Assembly (NCBI GenBank): GCA_020026175.1 | Contig: JAHHQV010000015.1 | Location: 1-52,456, forward strand | Length of the DNA stretch: 52,456 nt | Direction: 5' to 3' | From: Phocaeicola sp. | Lineage (GTDB): Bacteria > Bacteroidota > Bacteroidia > Bacteroidales > Bacteroidaceae | Shown here: in pieces, positions 42,183-51,261 of the stretch | Layout: each line of letters begins with the position of its first letter | Numbering within the stretch: the first letter of the stretch is position 1 | Program-made: the position numbers and the translations under genes | The notes under the pieces: generated by a model | The model's input: the letters and a program-made list of their open reading frames with translations, nothing else | Database searches by the model: none | What the model was told of the DNA's origin: nothing

Positions 42183-43589
42183 TCACCAACATTCGATATC
42201 GTTTTCAATATCCTTCATTTTGTCTTTAGTAAAAACAGGACTTTTAATTCCTGACTTCTTTTGTGTCATGTAGTCGTCAAGTAGCCTTAAGGCAAACTTG
42301 CCAAGCATTATTATTGCTGCAAGGTTACATACAACCATCAGAATCATAGCTATATCAGCTATTCCCCATACAAGATTCAAGCTCGCAATGGCTCCAAAAT
42401 ACACCATTCCTACTACGAATATTCTATAAATATTAACAACCGATTTATTGTTTGTGATGAATTTAATGTTTGCTTCTCCGTAATAATAGTTTCCAAGAAT
42501 ACTGCTATACGCAAAGAAGAAAATAGCAACAGCTATATAGAAACTTCCTATATTTCCTATTTCATTATTTAATGCGGCTTGTGTCAATTGTATTCCGTTG
42601 AGACTTGTGTCAATGTATTTCCCGCTGAACAAGATGATGAAAGCAGTACATGTACAAATCACGAGAGTGTCTGTAAAAACCCCAAGAGCCTGTATGAAAC
42701 CCTGTTTGGCTGGGTGAGTTACATGAGCCGTAGCTGCAGCATTTGGTGCAGACCCCATACCAGCCTCATTGCTGAACAGACCTCGTTTGATTCCCTGCGT
42801 AAGTGCAGCTCCTATACCTCCGCTGGCTATTTGTTCAAATCCAAAAGCATTGCTTACTATAATTTCAATTACTTCGGGAAGTCTTGATATGTTTATAATG
42901 ACTATCACAAGTGCCAGTATGATATATCCCAAAGCCATAACAGGTACTATCAAGCTGCTTATGTTGGCTATTCTATGCACTCCTCCAAAGATGATTATAA
43001 GAGTAAGTATACTTATCATACCGCCCATATAGTGAGGATTTACGTTTAGTATGTTGCTGAAAGCCTGACACATAGTGTTACTCTGTACAGAATTAAATGC
43101 AAACCCGAAAGTGACAGTTATAAGGATGGCAAATAGAATTCCCATCCATCGTTTCTTTAGTCCCTTTTCCATATAATAAGCAGGTCCGCCAATATACGAA
43201 TGTTTGTCTTTTATTTTGAACAGCTGTGCCAATGAAGATTCTATGAAGGCACTGCTTGCTCCTAACAGTGCTATAATCCACATCCAGAATACAGAACCAG
43301 GACCTCCTATCGATATGGCAGTAGCTACGCCTGCAAGGTTTCCTGTACCCACACGGCTTGCAAGAGATATAGTAAATGCTTGGAATGATGATATATGCTT
43401 TTCGTGTTCGTTTATTTTAGTTGTAGAATCTCCCAAAAGACGGATCATTTCGACGAACATCCTTATTTGTACGAATTTTGTTTTGTAAGTGAACCATACC
43501 GCACACCCTAACAGTAGGACTATAAGGATATATAAAGATAAAAAGTCGTTTAGCTGATTAATGAATTCTATTATTCTTGTTTCTGTCAT
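42183..43589 (-). CDS. Alanine/glycine:sodium symporter (AgcS/AlsT family)
   Basis: The protein has 468 residues with about 11 membrane helices. Family marks are YKTKFVQIRMFVEMIRLL (about 29-46), ASRVGTGNLAGVATAI (about 77-92), GPAYYMEKGL (about 136-145) and GIKRGLFSNEAGMGSAPNAA (about 266-285), where the conserved NEAGxGS loop binds sodium. It takes up alanine or glycine with sodium. It lies in a leftward run after cysteine desulfidase-like and AlbA_2 genes, 44 bases from the latter. An amino-acid (pyruvate/alanine/cysteine) theme is possible. Confidence 0.93.
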   Translation of the reverse strand: MTETRIIEFINQLNDFLSLYILIVLLLGCAVWFTYKTKFVQIRMFVEMIRLLGDSTTKINEHEKHISSFQAFTISLASRVGTGNLAGVATAISIGGPGSVFWMWIIALLGASSAFIESSLAQLFKIKDKHSYIGGPAYYMEKGLKKRWMGILFAILITVTFGFAFNSVQSNTMCQAFSNILNVNPHYMGGMISILTLIIIFGGVHRIANISSLIVPVMALGYIILALVIVIINISRLPEVIEIIVSNAFGFEQIASGGIGAALTQGIKRGLFSNEAGMGSAPNAAATAHVTHPAKQGFIQALGVFTDTLVICTCTAFIILFSGKYIDTSLNGIQLTQAALNNEIGNIGSFYIAVAIFFFAYSSILGNYYYGEANIKFITNNKSVVNIYRIFVVGMVYFGAIASLNLVWGIADIAMILMVVCNLAAIIMLGKFALRLLDDYMTQKKSGIKSPVFTKDKMKDIENDIECW

Positions 43590-43633
43590 TTATACCTAAA
43601 TGTTGAATTAGTTAGTTATACTTTATAGAAATA

Positions 43634-44272
43634 TTATTTTATTCTGAAGTAAAAAGTATGTCCTATAAAGACCTGTTCTATCAAGTCGAATCTGATGAAG
43701 TCGGCAAGCAGTCTGCTTGTTTCAATTCTTGTTATTCCTGATGATTTGCTGCATTTGTTCAATGTGAGTTCCCCGTTTGCACTTAGAATATCTAGAAGAT
43801 GTTTTTCCCTTTCCGAATACGTGATGATTACATTTTCCTCTTTTTTGTTATGTTTCCATTTGTTGAGCAATACAGTGTCGGCAAGTATATTTTCATCTTC
43901 AATTCTTACATAAGCCCATGGCCTGTTGTTTTTGTCTAAAGCGTATATAGGTTTTTGAGTACATTCTTCAATAATAACTTCCAGTACATCCTTACCGTGT
44001 ACTCTGTAAACATTGCTTTTGATAGTTACTTTAGGTTTGCAATACATAGTTGCTGCAGCCTCTATCATATAAATTTCTTCTTCAGAACGTACTCCTGCTA
44101 TTTTCCCGTTATCTTTAACCCCTACAAGAAGTCTTCCGCCTTCTGTATTCGAGAAGGCGGAAATACTTTTTGCTATCTTTCTGGCGTCAGAGATTGCAAA
44201 CTTAAAGTCCTGATGTATGTGTTCTCCTTCTTCTATCAGTTTTAGAATGTAATCTTCCTCAGTCAAAGTCAT
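43634..44272 (-). CDS. AlbA_2 (Schlafen-type) domain protein with winged helix
   Basis: The protein has 212 residues. The N-terminal AlbA_2 domain has HQDFKFAISDARKIAKSI then SAFSNTEGGRLLVGVKDNG (about 20-56), followed by EVIIEECTQKPIYA. A C-terminal helix-turn-helix-like segment (SANGELTLNKCSKSSGITR, about 163-181) follows. AlbA_2 proteins bind nucleic acid or act as regulators, and the function varies. It sits between a cysteine desulfidase-like gene and the alanine symporter, suggesting a regulator for them. No membrane segment. Confidence 0.8.
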   Translation of the reverse strand: MTLTEEDYILKLIEEGEHIHQDFKFAISDARKIAKSISAFSNTEGGRLLVGVKDNGKIAGVRSEEEIYMIEAAATMYCKPKVTIKSNVYRVHGKDVLEVIIEECTQKPIYALDKNNRPWAYVRIEDENILADTVLLNKWKHNKKEENVIITYSEREKHLLDILSANGELTLNKCSKSSGITRIETSRLLADFIRFDLIEQVFIGHTFYFRIK

Positions 44273-44296
44273 TTCATCTAGTTTTTAAATAAGGTC

Positions 44297-45595
44297 TTAG
44301 TATTCGCAAGACTTGTGTGTCATTATGTCAAGCACAAGCTTGTCTGTTTCGTTCATTCCTATAGAACCTATTTTTGTCAGATTCCTTATACTCATGTCTA
44401 CGCTGTCTTCTATTATACCTTCAATAGACGTTACACATTTCTGTTCCATAGCCATAATAGCCGATAATACAGCCGTAGACACTCCGCTTGTCAGCTTCAG
44501 TGCGCAGCTAGGTTTTGCCCCGTCGCATATCATTCCCGTTAGGTTGGCAATCATATTTTGTACTGCATATACCACATTTTTGTAGCTACCTCCCATAAGA
44601 TATGTAATACCACAACTGCTACCGGTAGCAGCAACTACGCATCCGCAAAGAGCAGAAAGTCTTCCAAGACTTTGTTTCATATAAATAACGGTAAGATGAC
44701 TTAATGTCAATGCACGTATAAGCTCCTCTTCCGATTTATTGTTGTCCTCGGCATATACAACAACAGGCATTGTTGCAGCAATGCCCTGGTTCCCACTGCC
44801 GGAGTTACTCATCACTGGTATCATTGCACCTGCCATTCTTGCATCACATGCAGCAGATGTGTACGACAGAATATGTGTGAAAGTATTGTTGCCCATTACT
44901 GCCTGTTCGTTTTTGCAGTACATCAAAGTCTTTCCCAGCTCATGACCATAGTTCCCTTTCAAGGAACGTTCGGCAGCAGCCTTGTTAAGCCTTTTTGATT
45001 CTAGAATGAATGAAATCTCATCTATAGGTGCTGTAGTGGCAAAGTCGAATACTTTCTTAAGGTTAAGTTCCAGTTCGTCACTGTCAGATTCATCTGTCTT
45101 GTTTATATCCTCGTTTAGAATCACATCATTGTTTTTACTTATATAAACAAAGTTGGTATGTCCTCCGCTTATAATAGCCTTGGCAGTGTTTTCCCCACTT
45201 TTACATTCCACTTCTATATATAGTTTCTCAGAGATGTCATTCTTCAGTCCTATTTCTATTATTTTCTCTTCAATAATCTTTTTTCCCTCTTCTACATCGT
45301 AAGGAGTACAGTCTTTAAGTACCTCAAGCTGGTATTCCGACTTGCCTATCAATGCCCCTAATGCTATGGCAATAGGCAGACCAATCATTCCTGTGCCAGG
45401 GATACCTACTCCCATAGCGTTTTTCAAAATGTTGGCACTAAGTAGAACTGAAATTTTTTCTGGTCTGCACACCAAAGTTTCAGTTGCTTTAGCTACACAA
45501 AGAGCTACGGCAATAGGCTCTGTACAACCTATTGCCGGAACAACTTCTTTCTTTATAAGTGCAATGATTCTTTTTCTTTCTGTTTCTGAAATCAT
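44297..45595 (-). CDS. L-cysteine desulfidase / serine dehydratase alpha family (CyuA, UPF0597)
   Basis: The protein has 432 residues. It has VVPAIGCTEPIAVALC (about 15-30), a substrate-binding loop PVMSNSGSGNQGIAATMPV (about 258-276), and cysteines in SALCGCVVAATGSSCGITYL (about 312-331) and MICDGAKPSCALK (about 350-362) that probably hold a 4Fe-4S cluster. The family breaks cysteine (or serine) to pyruvate, ammonia and sulfide. It starts five bases after dsbD, so it is likely co-transcribed with it. Oxygen sensitivity fits an anaerobe. Real substrate not proven. Confidence 0.88.
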   Translation of the reverse strand: MISETERKRIIALIKKEVVPAIGCTEPIAVALCVAKATETLVCRPEKISVLLSANILKNAMGVGIPGTGMIGLPIAIALGALIGKSEYQLEVLKDCTPYDVEEGKKIIEEKIIEIGLKNDISEKLYIEVECKSGENTAKAIISGGHTNFVYISKNNDVILNEDINKTDESDSDELELNLKKVFDFATTAPIDEISFILESKRLNKAAAERSLKGNYGHELGKTLMYCKNEQAVMGNNTFTHILSYTSAACDARMAGAMIPVMSNSGSGNQGIAATMPVVVYAEDNNKSEEELIRALTLSHLTVIYMKQSLGRLSALCGCVVAATGSSCGITYLMGGSYKNVVYAVQNMIANLTGMICDGAKPSCALKLTSGVSTAVLSAIMAMEQKCVTSIEGIIEDSVDMSIRNLTKIGSIGMNETDKLVLDIMTHKSCEY

Positions 45596-45600
45596 ATTCG

Positions 45601-47583
45601 TTATTTCTTATAGTTTTTTAGGCCTGTTTCAAGGAAATCAATATAAAGGTTTATATCTTCATTATACGAATAGGACTTGTTGAGAGGCATACCTTCATTA
45701 TCTACAAGAACATAGAAAGGCTGAGCATTGGCACCGAATTTAGAGCGTTGCAGATAGCTCCATTTGTCACCAACAGTACGCAATTTACGTTCTTTACCGT
45801 TTTCTGTAACGTCTATAGGTTCTGCAAGTTTCGTCTTGTCATCAACGTATAATGTGATAAGTACATAATCATCCTTTAGCATCTTGCTTACTTTTGAATC
45901 TGTCCATACAGAAAGTTCCATCTTACGGCAGTTTACGCATCCGTATCCTGTAAAGTCAAGCATTACAGGCTTGTTGTTCTGTCGTGCATATTCCATACCA
46001 GCTTCATAGTCGGTGAATTTAGCATGTACCTCATTCTTGTATAAGTTGAAGTCCTGAGTCTGCATAGGAGGTGCAAAAGCACTTACAGCCTTAAGAGGCG
46101 CTCCCCATAGCCCTGGAATCATATACACGGCAAATGACAGAGATATTAGTGCCAGGAAGAATTTCGGAACACTTACCTTCTGATTGTCGTCGTCATGAGG
46201 GAATTTGATTTTGCCAAGAAGGTACATACCCAAAAGTGCAAAAATAACAATCCACAAAGCAAGGAAGGTTTCTCTGTCAAGTATTCTCCATCCATATGCA
46301 AGGTCGGCTACAGACAAGAATTTTAATGCAAAAGCAAGTTCAAGGAATCCTAGTGTCACTTTTATAGAGTTCATCCATCCGCCTGATTTCGGCATAGATT
46401 TAAGCCATGATGGGAATAGTGCAAACAGAGTGAATGGCAGTGCAAGTGCAATGGCAAATCCAAGCATGCCTATAGCCGGTGCTATTATACTGCCTGTAGT
46501 AGAAACCTCAACTAGCAGGAATCCGATGATAGGACCTGTACAAGAGAATGAAACCAATGACAATGTAAATGCCATCAGGAAAATACTAAGAAGACCTGTT
46601 GTCTGTTCAGCTTTGCTGTCTACGGCATTGCTCCATTTAGAAGGGAGCGTGATTTCGAAAGCTCCGAAGAATGATGCTGCAAATACTATAAGCATCAAGC
46701 AGAACAATATATTGAATACAGCATTTGTAGATAGTGCGTTAAGTGCACTAGCACCGAATATCAGTGTAATAGCAAGTCCAAGAGTCAGATAGATCACAAT
46801 GATAGAAGCTCCATATGTCCATGCATCTCTGATTCCTTTTTTCTTGTCTTTTGTACGTTTCAAGAAGAAACTTACAGTCATCGGTATGATAGGCCATACG
46901 CAAGGAGTGAACAAAGCAAGCAGACCTCCTGCCAGACCAGTCAGGAATATATATATCCATGACATGGACTCTTCTCCGGAATGTTCGCCGAAATTATTCA
47001 ATTCGTCGATAACAGGTTTCCAATAGTCTATAGTACTTGCATTTGTGTTGTTGCCTATTTTCAGAGGCACCATGCTTAACTCTTCCGAGGCAGACTGCAC
47101 ATTGTTGTTCAGGCTGGAAATGGCAGCATCACCATTCTTGAAAGAAAATTCCACAGAAGTAGGAGGCAGGCAGTTCTCTTCATTGCATGCACCATATTCA
47201 AGATAACCTTTAATGATATAATTGTCACTTGTAAGTTTAATCTTTTGAACGAAAATAGCTTCTTTTTCAAAATATCTTACTTTCATTCCGAAGATAGGGT
47301 CCATCTTGTCTATTTCTTTACCCCTAGGAGAAAGTTTCCCTACAACTTCGGCTCCAGAAATGTTGTCTATATTAAAAGTGGCAGAAATTGGTCCCCCGTC
47401 ACCAAGGTCAGTAGAGTATACATGCCATCCGTTGTCGATGGATGCCTTAAAGATTATTTCAACCTCATTGTCTGATACTTTATTAAGTTCTGTCACGAAT
47501 TTTATAGGCTCTTGTATTTGTGCAAGAACCGGCAAGGCTATCATGGCTAAAAGCAGCCAGCAAAGTGCGAGTCTTTTTGTCAT
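45601..47583 (-). CDS. dsbD: Thiol:disulfide interchange protein DsbD
   Basis: Carries electrons from cytoplasmic thioredoxin to periplasmic thiols. Signal peptide (about 1-22, start MTKRLALC; a GTG three codons earlier is less likely); nDsbD beta domain (about 25-150); eight-helix membrane domain (about 200-460) with LFTPCVWPIIPM and SFSCTGPIIG, the redox Cys pair; thioredoxin-like C-terminal domain with FTGYGCVNCRKMELS (CVNC). The 660-residue length is normal. It heads a leftward run with the cysteine desulfidase-like gene. A TATCTTTG promoter element lies 40 bases upstream. Confidence 0.94.
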   Translation of the reverse strand: MTKRLALCWLLLAMIALPVLAQIQEPIKFVTELNKVSDNEVEIIFKASIDNGWHVYSTDLGDGGPISATFNIDNISGAEVVGKLSPRGKEIDKMDPIFGMKVRYFEKEAIFVQKIKLTSDNYIIKGYLEYGACNEENCLPPTSVEFSFKNGDAAISSLNNNVQSASEELSMVPLKIGNNTNASTIDYWKPVIDELNNFGEHSGEESMSWIYIFLTGLAGGLLALFTPCVWPIIPMTVSFFLKRTKDKKKGIRDAWTYGASIIVIYLTLGLAITLIFGASALNALSTNAVFNILFCLMLIVFAASFFGAFEITLPSKWSNAVDSKAEQTTGLLSIFLMAFTLSLVSFSCTGPIIGFLLVEVSTTGSIIAPAIGMLGFAIALALPFTLFALFPSWLKSMPKSGGWMNSIKVTLGFLELAFALKFLSVADLAYGWRILDRETFLALWIVIFALLGMYLLGKIKFPHDDDNQKVSVPKFFLALISLSFAVYMIPGLWGAPLKAVSAFAPPMQTQDFNLYKNEVHAKFTDYEAGMEYARQNNKPVMLDFTGYGCVNCRKMELSVWTDSKVSKMLKDDYVLITLYVDDKTKLAEPIDVTENGKERKLRTVGDKWSYLQRSKFGANAQPFYVLVDNEGMPLNKSYSYNEDINLYIDFLETGLKNYKK

Positions 47584-47622
47584 TTCTAACACTGTTTTAT
47601 ATAAGTTTATTTTTTATTTTTG

Positions 47623-47630
47623 CAAAGATA
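47623..47630 (-). promoter_or_regulatory. -7 element of the dsbD run
   Basis: Reverse-strand TATCTTTG, 40 bases from the start codon. No clear TTG at -33. Confidence 0.55.
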
Positions 47631-47784
47631 GATATTTTTTGTAAGAATCTGATTCGGGAATTTTCTTAAATAAGAATTTTTATGTAAAAGTATATTTACA
47701 CATATTTATATATAGCTGATTTTAGCATCGAAAAGGGTGATTTTGTCTGGTTTTATCACTTTTTTGAAAAAATGTCTTTAAAAA

Positions 47785-47815
47785 TTTGTTTTTAATCAGA
47801 AAATGCCTACCTTTG
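47785..47815 (+). promoter_or_regulatory. Promoter of tRNA-Ser
   Basis: TTTG (47785-47788), 19 bases, TACCTTTG (47808-47815), about 40 bases before the tRNA. Near-consensus. Confidence 0.8.
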
Positions 47816-47855
47816 CATCGCTTTAGAAAATAAAGCACTTCTAAACAGAAGTTTT

Positions 47856-47940
47856 GGAGAGGTGGCAGAGTGGTCGATTGCGGCGGTCTTGAAAACCGTT
47901 GTACTGCGAGGTACCGGGGGTTCGAATCCCTCCCTCTCCG
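47856..47940 (+). tRNA. tRNA-Ser (UGA)
   Basis: Acceptor GGAGAGG/CCTCTCC, type II tRNA with long variable arm, anticodon loop CTTGAAA (TGA) on a CGGT/ACCG stem, T-arm GGGGGTTCGAATCCCTC. Discriminator G. 85 bases long; no 3' CCA encoded. Confidence 0.95.
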
Positions 47941-47977
47941 CAATAAATATTGATAATTAATATTTTATGAGATTTAC

Positions 47978-48017
47978 ACCCAATTTTACACCCTAATATG
48001 TAAAGTTGGGTTTTTTT
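47978..48017 (+). terminator. Terminator of tRNA-Ser
   Basis: ACCCAATTTTACA (47978-47990) pairs with TGTAAAGTTGGGT (47999-48011), one G-T pair, an 8-base loop, then seven T. Confidence 0.85.
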
Positions 48018-48072
48018 ATGTTTTTTTTAAGATGAAACACATCTTTGCTCAGAAAAAGTGCCTGAATAAAAC

Positions 48073-48119
48073 AAAGCCAACGAAAAGAACAATCAAGTTA
48101 TGCTCTTTTCGTTGGCTTT
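48073..48119 (-). terminator. Terminator after the two-lipoprotein operon
   Basis: AAAGCCAACGAAAAGA (48073-48088) pairs perfectly with TCTTTTCGTTGGCTTT (48104-48119). T-runs lie on both sides, so it works both ways. It lies 35 bases past the stop of the leftward lipoprotein. Confidence 0.85.
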
Positions 48120-48153
48120 TATATCAGTTTAATTGCCTAACCGCAGCAATGTA

Positions 48154-49002
48154 TCAATCCAATATGTGTTCTGGAATGGATACAGTACTTAAAACTCCTC
48201 TAATTCGATAGTCTGTATCGGGTACAGTCATTATCATTGTCATATCTACGAGGGCAGGTGATTTTGTCAGAACGTTACCCGTGAGCTCTTCCCAATCCAC
48301 ACCTAAATAGGCTTGAATGATTTGTAACACGTATGAAGAACTGGCATCTTCGCCATACATTTCTATCTGGAAATCATAGGACTCGGACGTAGTGGTTGCA
48401 GTATCAGCAGGATTGTGCCTATATAAGCGTAGGTTGGGAATTTTGTAGTTGGTGGGTGCTGCCCCTGTACCGGAATCCAGCGTGATGAAAAACTCGTAAC
48501 TGTTGTCTTTTAGTATAGGCTTGTTATATATGTTATCTTGGTCGAACAGATAGTAGTCCTGCGCTTGATTGTTCACTAAAAAGAGTGTGGTGCCTGCCGG
48601 TAAAACCGGGTGGTTACTGTCATTGATTACGTATGCAAGATAGGAATCTGTAACTTTTACTTCAACGGTTTCCACATCCTTGGTAATATTGTCGGTAATG
48701 GTCAGTGTTGTACTTCCCTTCTGCATACCATACAAATTGATGTGTCCTTTTCTGTCATCCTCCTTATCGTTGTATTTTGAGTAAATGGCATTCAATATAT
48801 TTTCATCCTCTATTGCCAAACTGATATCACCACTACCGTTTGTGACTGAAATAGACGTAGCACCACGTTCTAATCGTGTTTCATAATAGTTTCTTTCAAG
48901 ACTGAACGGAGTAATTAATTCCGTTTCATTATTATCATCGCTACAAGCTGTAGCAAGCATGCACAGGATAACAAGTATCCAGTTGATAAGTTTATTCATC
49001 AT
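48154..49002 (-). CDS. Lipoprotein with bacterial Ig-like domain
   Basis: The protein has 282 residues with a lipobox MLATAC (Cys about 20), so it is lipid-anchored. An Ig-like BIG2-type unit (about 32-118: YYETRLERGATSISVTNGSG; KGSTTLTITD; VETVEVKVTD) is followed by a beta-rich domain with no recognised motif (about 120-282). No catalytic residues were spotted. The start may be ATG 49002 or the next codon at 48999. It follows the DUF4377 lipoprotein with a 15-base gap or less, so they form a small operon, perhaps a surface complex. Confidence 0.75.
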   Translation of the reverse strand: MMNKLINWILVILCMLATACSDDNNETELITPFSLERNYYETRLERGATSISVTNGSGDISLAIEDENILNAIYSKYNDKEDDRKGHINLYGMQKGSTTLTITDNITKDVETVEVKVTDSYLAYVINDSNHPVLPAGTTLFLVNNQAQDYYLFDQDNIYNKPILKDNSYEFFITLDSGTGAAPTNYKIPNLRLYRHNPADTATTTSESYDFQIEMYGEDASSSYVLQIIQAYLGVDWEELTGNVLTKSPALVDMTMIMTVPDTDYRIRGVLSTVSIPEHILD

Positions 49003-49011
49003 GGCTATGTG

Positions 49012-49818
49012 TTATTGTTTCTTTATCGTAAATTCCAGCTTCTGAAGTCCCTTCTTATAGACATTGGCAAGGATGAGGGCGTAACGGAGTTCTTCGCCTG
49101 GCTTCATGGATTTGGTGATATGGGCAAACTCACTTTCAGGAATGACCTCCTTGAACATCGGACCGGATGATTCGTTGCGCACCAGCCGTATTTCATCAGT
49201 AAGCGGTGACAATACAAATGAATAGATTGCCATATAGGGTATTTTATTGAATTTTAGCCAATTCGGATCTGCCTTATCAAGGATACACTCTAACCAAATG
49301 TGGGCATTATCATAAGACGGAAGGTTGTGACCATCGGCATAGGAAATTTCTCCATTCTCATTGACAATGATTTCCTTTTCTATGGCATACTTGTCAAAGG
49401 GACACATATCGTAGTATTCGATATCTTCCTCCGAATTGATTTCTTTCTCCGCAGGTTTCTCCGGCTCTGTGACAATACGGTCCTGAAGGATTCTCAACAG
49501 CGAATAGGTACGGTCTGACCCGTCCATTGGAGGATTGGCAAGGATGGTACGCTCTACCGAAAGGTAATATTCGTGCCCTCTTTCGTATGTAAATCCTTTT
49601 ATTCCATTGAAGTCGAGCTGCGTCCATACTCCAGGATTTTCTTCAGACATAACAAGCATACACTCTACAGGGGTATCACTGCCCCATGGTATGTACGTAC
49701 CTGTTTCGGAAGAAACGGACATCTTGATTTCATTGACAACATCTTTTGGCGCATTATCGATACAGCCTGACACAAAAAAAGCAGCAATTAAAAGAAATGA
49801 AACAAAAAACTTATTCAT
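49012..49818 (-). CDS. DUF4377-containing lipoprotein
   Basis: The protein has 268 residues from MNKFFVSFLL. The lipobox is FFVSGC (Cys about 19). A DUF4377 domain (about 50-115: PVECMLVMSEENPGVWTQLD; then FNGIKGFTYERGHEYYLSVE; NPPMDGSDRTYSLLRIL) belongs to a small-lipoprotein family found in Bacteroidetes and enterics (HslJ-like). A second domain of unknown type fills about 130-268. Upstream ATGs at 49824 and 49884 are possible, but the signal peptide fits this start. Upstream is a 420-base gap with an inverted-repeat element. Function unknown. Confidence 0.78.
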   Translation of the reverse strand: MNKFFVSFLLIAAFFVSGCIDNAPKDVVNEIKMSVSSETGTYIPWGSDTPVECMLVMSEENPGVWTQLDFNGIKGFTYERGHEYYLSVERTILANPPMDGSDRTYSLLRILQDRIVTEPEKPAEKEINSEEDIEYYDMCPFDKYAIEKEIIVNENGEISYADGHNLPSYDNAHIWLECILDKADPNWLKFNKIPYMAIYSFVLSPLTDEIRLVRNESSGPMFKEVIPESEFAHITKSMKPGEELRYALILANVYKKGLQKLEFTIKKQ

Positions 49819-50107
49819 ATTCATACGACTTTCTCTATGGCTCTCTTGAGTACTTAAATTCATAAATGAAGAAACGTGAGCCACTTATGCCACGTCTAAG
49901 TAAAGGTCGTAGTAAACATCTGATGCAGATGTAACAATAACAGCCCACGCTATATGCGTGAGAACCACTATGCTATCTCTTGCATCCTTGCATCAGTCTG
50001 AAAAATTCCTACGTTTTCACCTACAAGATAAACATAACGTTTCTTCTTTTTTCTTATGTCTTGTAAAGAGTTGCCTCAATCCAAATACAAAATTAGTTAT
50101 TCTATTG

Positions 50108-50211
50108 TTGAGTCCACTACAAAAAGTGTTTTTTGACAGAAATTAACGTCCTACAGATACTTCTTAGAGGGGATGAAATTAGAAAAAATGTACTTTTTAA
50201 AGGGGACTCAT
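50108..50211. mobile_element. Small inverted-repeat element (MITE-like or IS remnant)
   Basis: TTGAGTCCACTACAAAAAGTG (50108-50128) and, at the other end, TACTTTTTAAAGGGGACTCA (50191-50210) are imperfect inverted repeats (about 16 of 20 paired). The interior of about 62 bases has no ORF. Flanks TTGTTG appear on both sides, a possible target repeat. Rest of 49885-50238: AT-rich, no gene seen. Confidence 0.55.
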
Positions 50212-50238
50212 TGTTGTTTTGCACTATAGAGAACAGAA

Positions 50239-50565
50239 TTATAACTTAAACCCTCTACTTTTTCTTGATTCTTCTGTTTTTCGTAAGCCCTGCCGTAATT
50301 TATCAAACTGCTCTTTGAACCATTCTACCATCGGTATCCTGTTTATAGTCAGTATAAGCTTACCGTTATTCATCAGATGTTTCTCAACCCTGAAAATATC
50401 GTTTCTGATGTCGAATTTCCGTCTGTGTTCTTCGGAATAAATTTTGCCACTACATTGTATGGCTTCTTTCTTTGTCAAAAGTTTGTCAACCATATCTTTG
50501 GTAAATCCGATAACAGCGCATAGTTTTTCCATTCTCAACATCTCTTTTGTGCCGTTTTGCAGCAT
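50239..50565 (-). pseudogene. MobV-like mobilization protein C-terminal remnant
   Basis: The open frame is 108 residues: MLRMEKLCAVIGFTKDMVDK, then LLTKKEAIQCSGKIYSEEHR, and RNDIFRVEKHLMNNGKLILT with EWFKEQFDKLRQG. From memory this resembles the C-terminal end of Bacteroides MobV-type (Mob_Pre) relaxases, which follows a coiled coil. The relaxase catalytic domain is missing. The same frame continues upstream through a single stop (50575-50577) into the neighbouring outer-membrane-type gene, so a recombination joined the two. Probably non-functional. Confidence 0.5.
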
Positions 50566-50574
50566 CCATGCGTT

Positions 50575-51261
50575 TCAGTTCGGCTTTCTGTTTATCGATG
50601 ATGGATATCCTCCCTTTGTTCCTTCTACTCCTATACTGATGGAACTGCTTTCTCCAATCTTGAAATTAACCATACCGCCTAACTTGTCGGGTGCGAAATT
50701 GGTGATAGGGTAGTACATCGGCGAACGTTGTGGCATGATTGATTTGTTTCCATAGCCGTATAGTGTAACAACATCGTTAACCTTAAATGCGGCAGTGGCA
50801 GCAATTCCTACATTCCTATAGTCCATCCATCCCCAGTTGAAGTTGGTGGCATACAGTCCTGCTGCCAGACTTAATCTTTTGTTGACAGGCACGGCGTACA
50901 AGAACGATACATCTTGTCCGAATCCAGCTCCTGATGGCATGTCTTTGCTTGGGCTGAATGTGACACTCATACCTATTGAAGCATTGAAGCCTTTATGAAG
51001 ACTCCAGTTTGCATAGCTGTGACTGAACGGTGTCATTCCATACATTAGTCCGTAAGTACCGAAAGAATGGTCTGTAGTGAGTGGAACTATAGGGGGAATC
51101 AGAGCTATACTTGACGAGTCTTTTCCGGTGAATGAATCTTGTGTGATACTTATTTCGTCTGATACTGATACTGAATCATTGGACTTGATGTTTTCCTGTC
51201 CATATAAATTGTTGTAGACAGGCATTAATATGGTTATGATAATAAGATGAATGTATTTCAT
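50575..51261 (-). CDS. Outer-membrane-like protein, 3' end fused to mobile-element sequence
   Basis: The protein has 228 residues with a signal peptide (about 1-21, NNLYG-Q). The rest is rich in beta-strand patterns with aromatic and glycine alternation (FNASIGMSVTFSPSKDM; RLSLAAGLYATNFNWGW; SSSISIGVEGTKGGYP), as in small outer-membrane barrels. No known domain is recognised. The last residues (NRKPN) look foreign: the frame meets a stop and then continues in frame into MobV-like sequence, so the natural C-terminus may have been replaced. No terminator seen. Confidence 0.6.
   Translation of the reverse strand: MKYIHLIIITILMPVYNNLYGQENIKSNDSVSVSDEISITQDSFTGKDSSSIALIPPIVPLTTDHSFGTYGLMYGMTPFSHSYANWSLHKGFNASIGMSVTFSPSKDMPSGAGFGQDVSFLYAVPVNKRLSLAAGLYATNFNWGWMDYRNVGIAATAAFKVNDVVTLYGYGNKSIMPQRSPMYYPITNFAPDKLGGMVNFKIGESSSISIGVEGTKGGYPSSINRKPN

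Noticed and set aside
47970..47995. TTTACACCC repeats after tRNA-Ser as an integrase att core
   Set aside because: The sequence is explained better as the left arm of the tRNA terminator hairpin; no matching copy was found at the other side of the patch.
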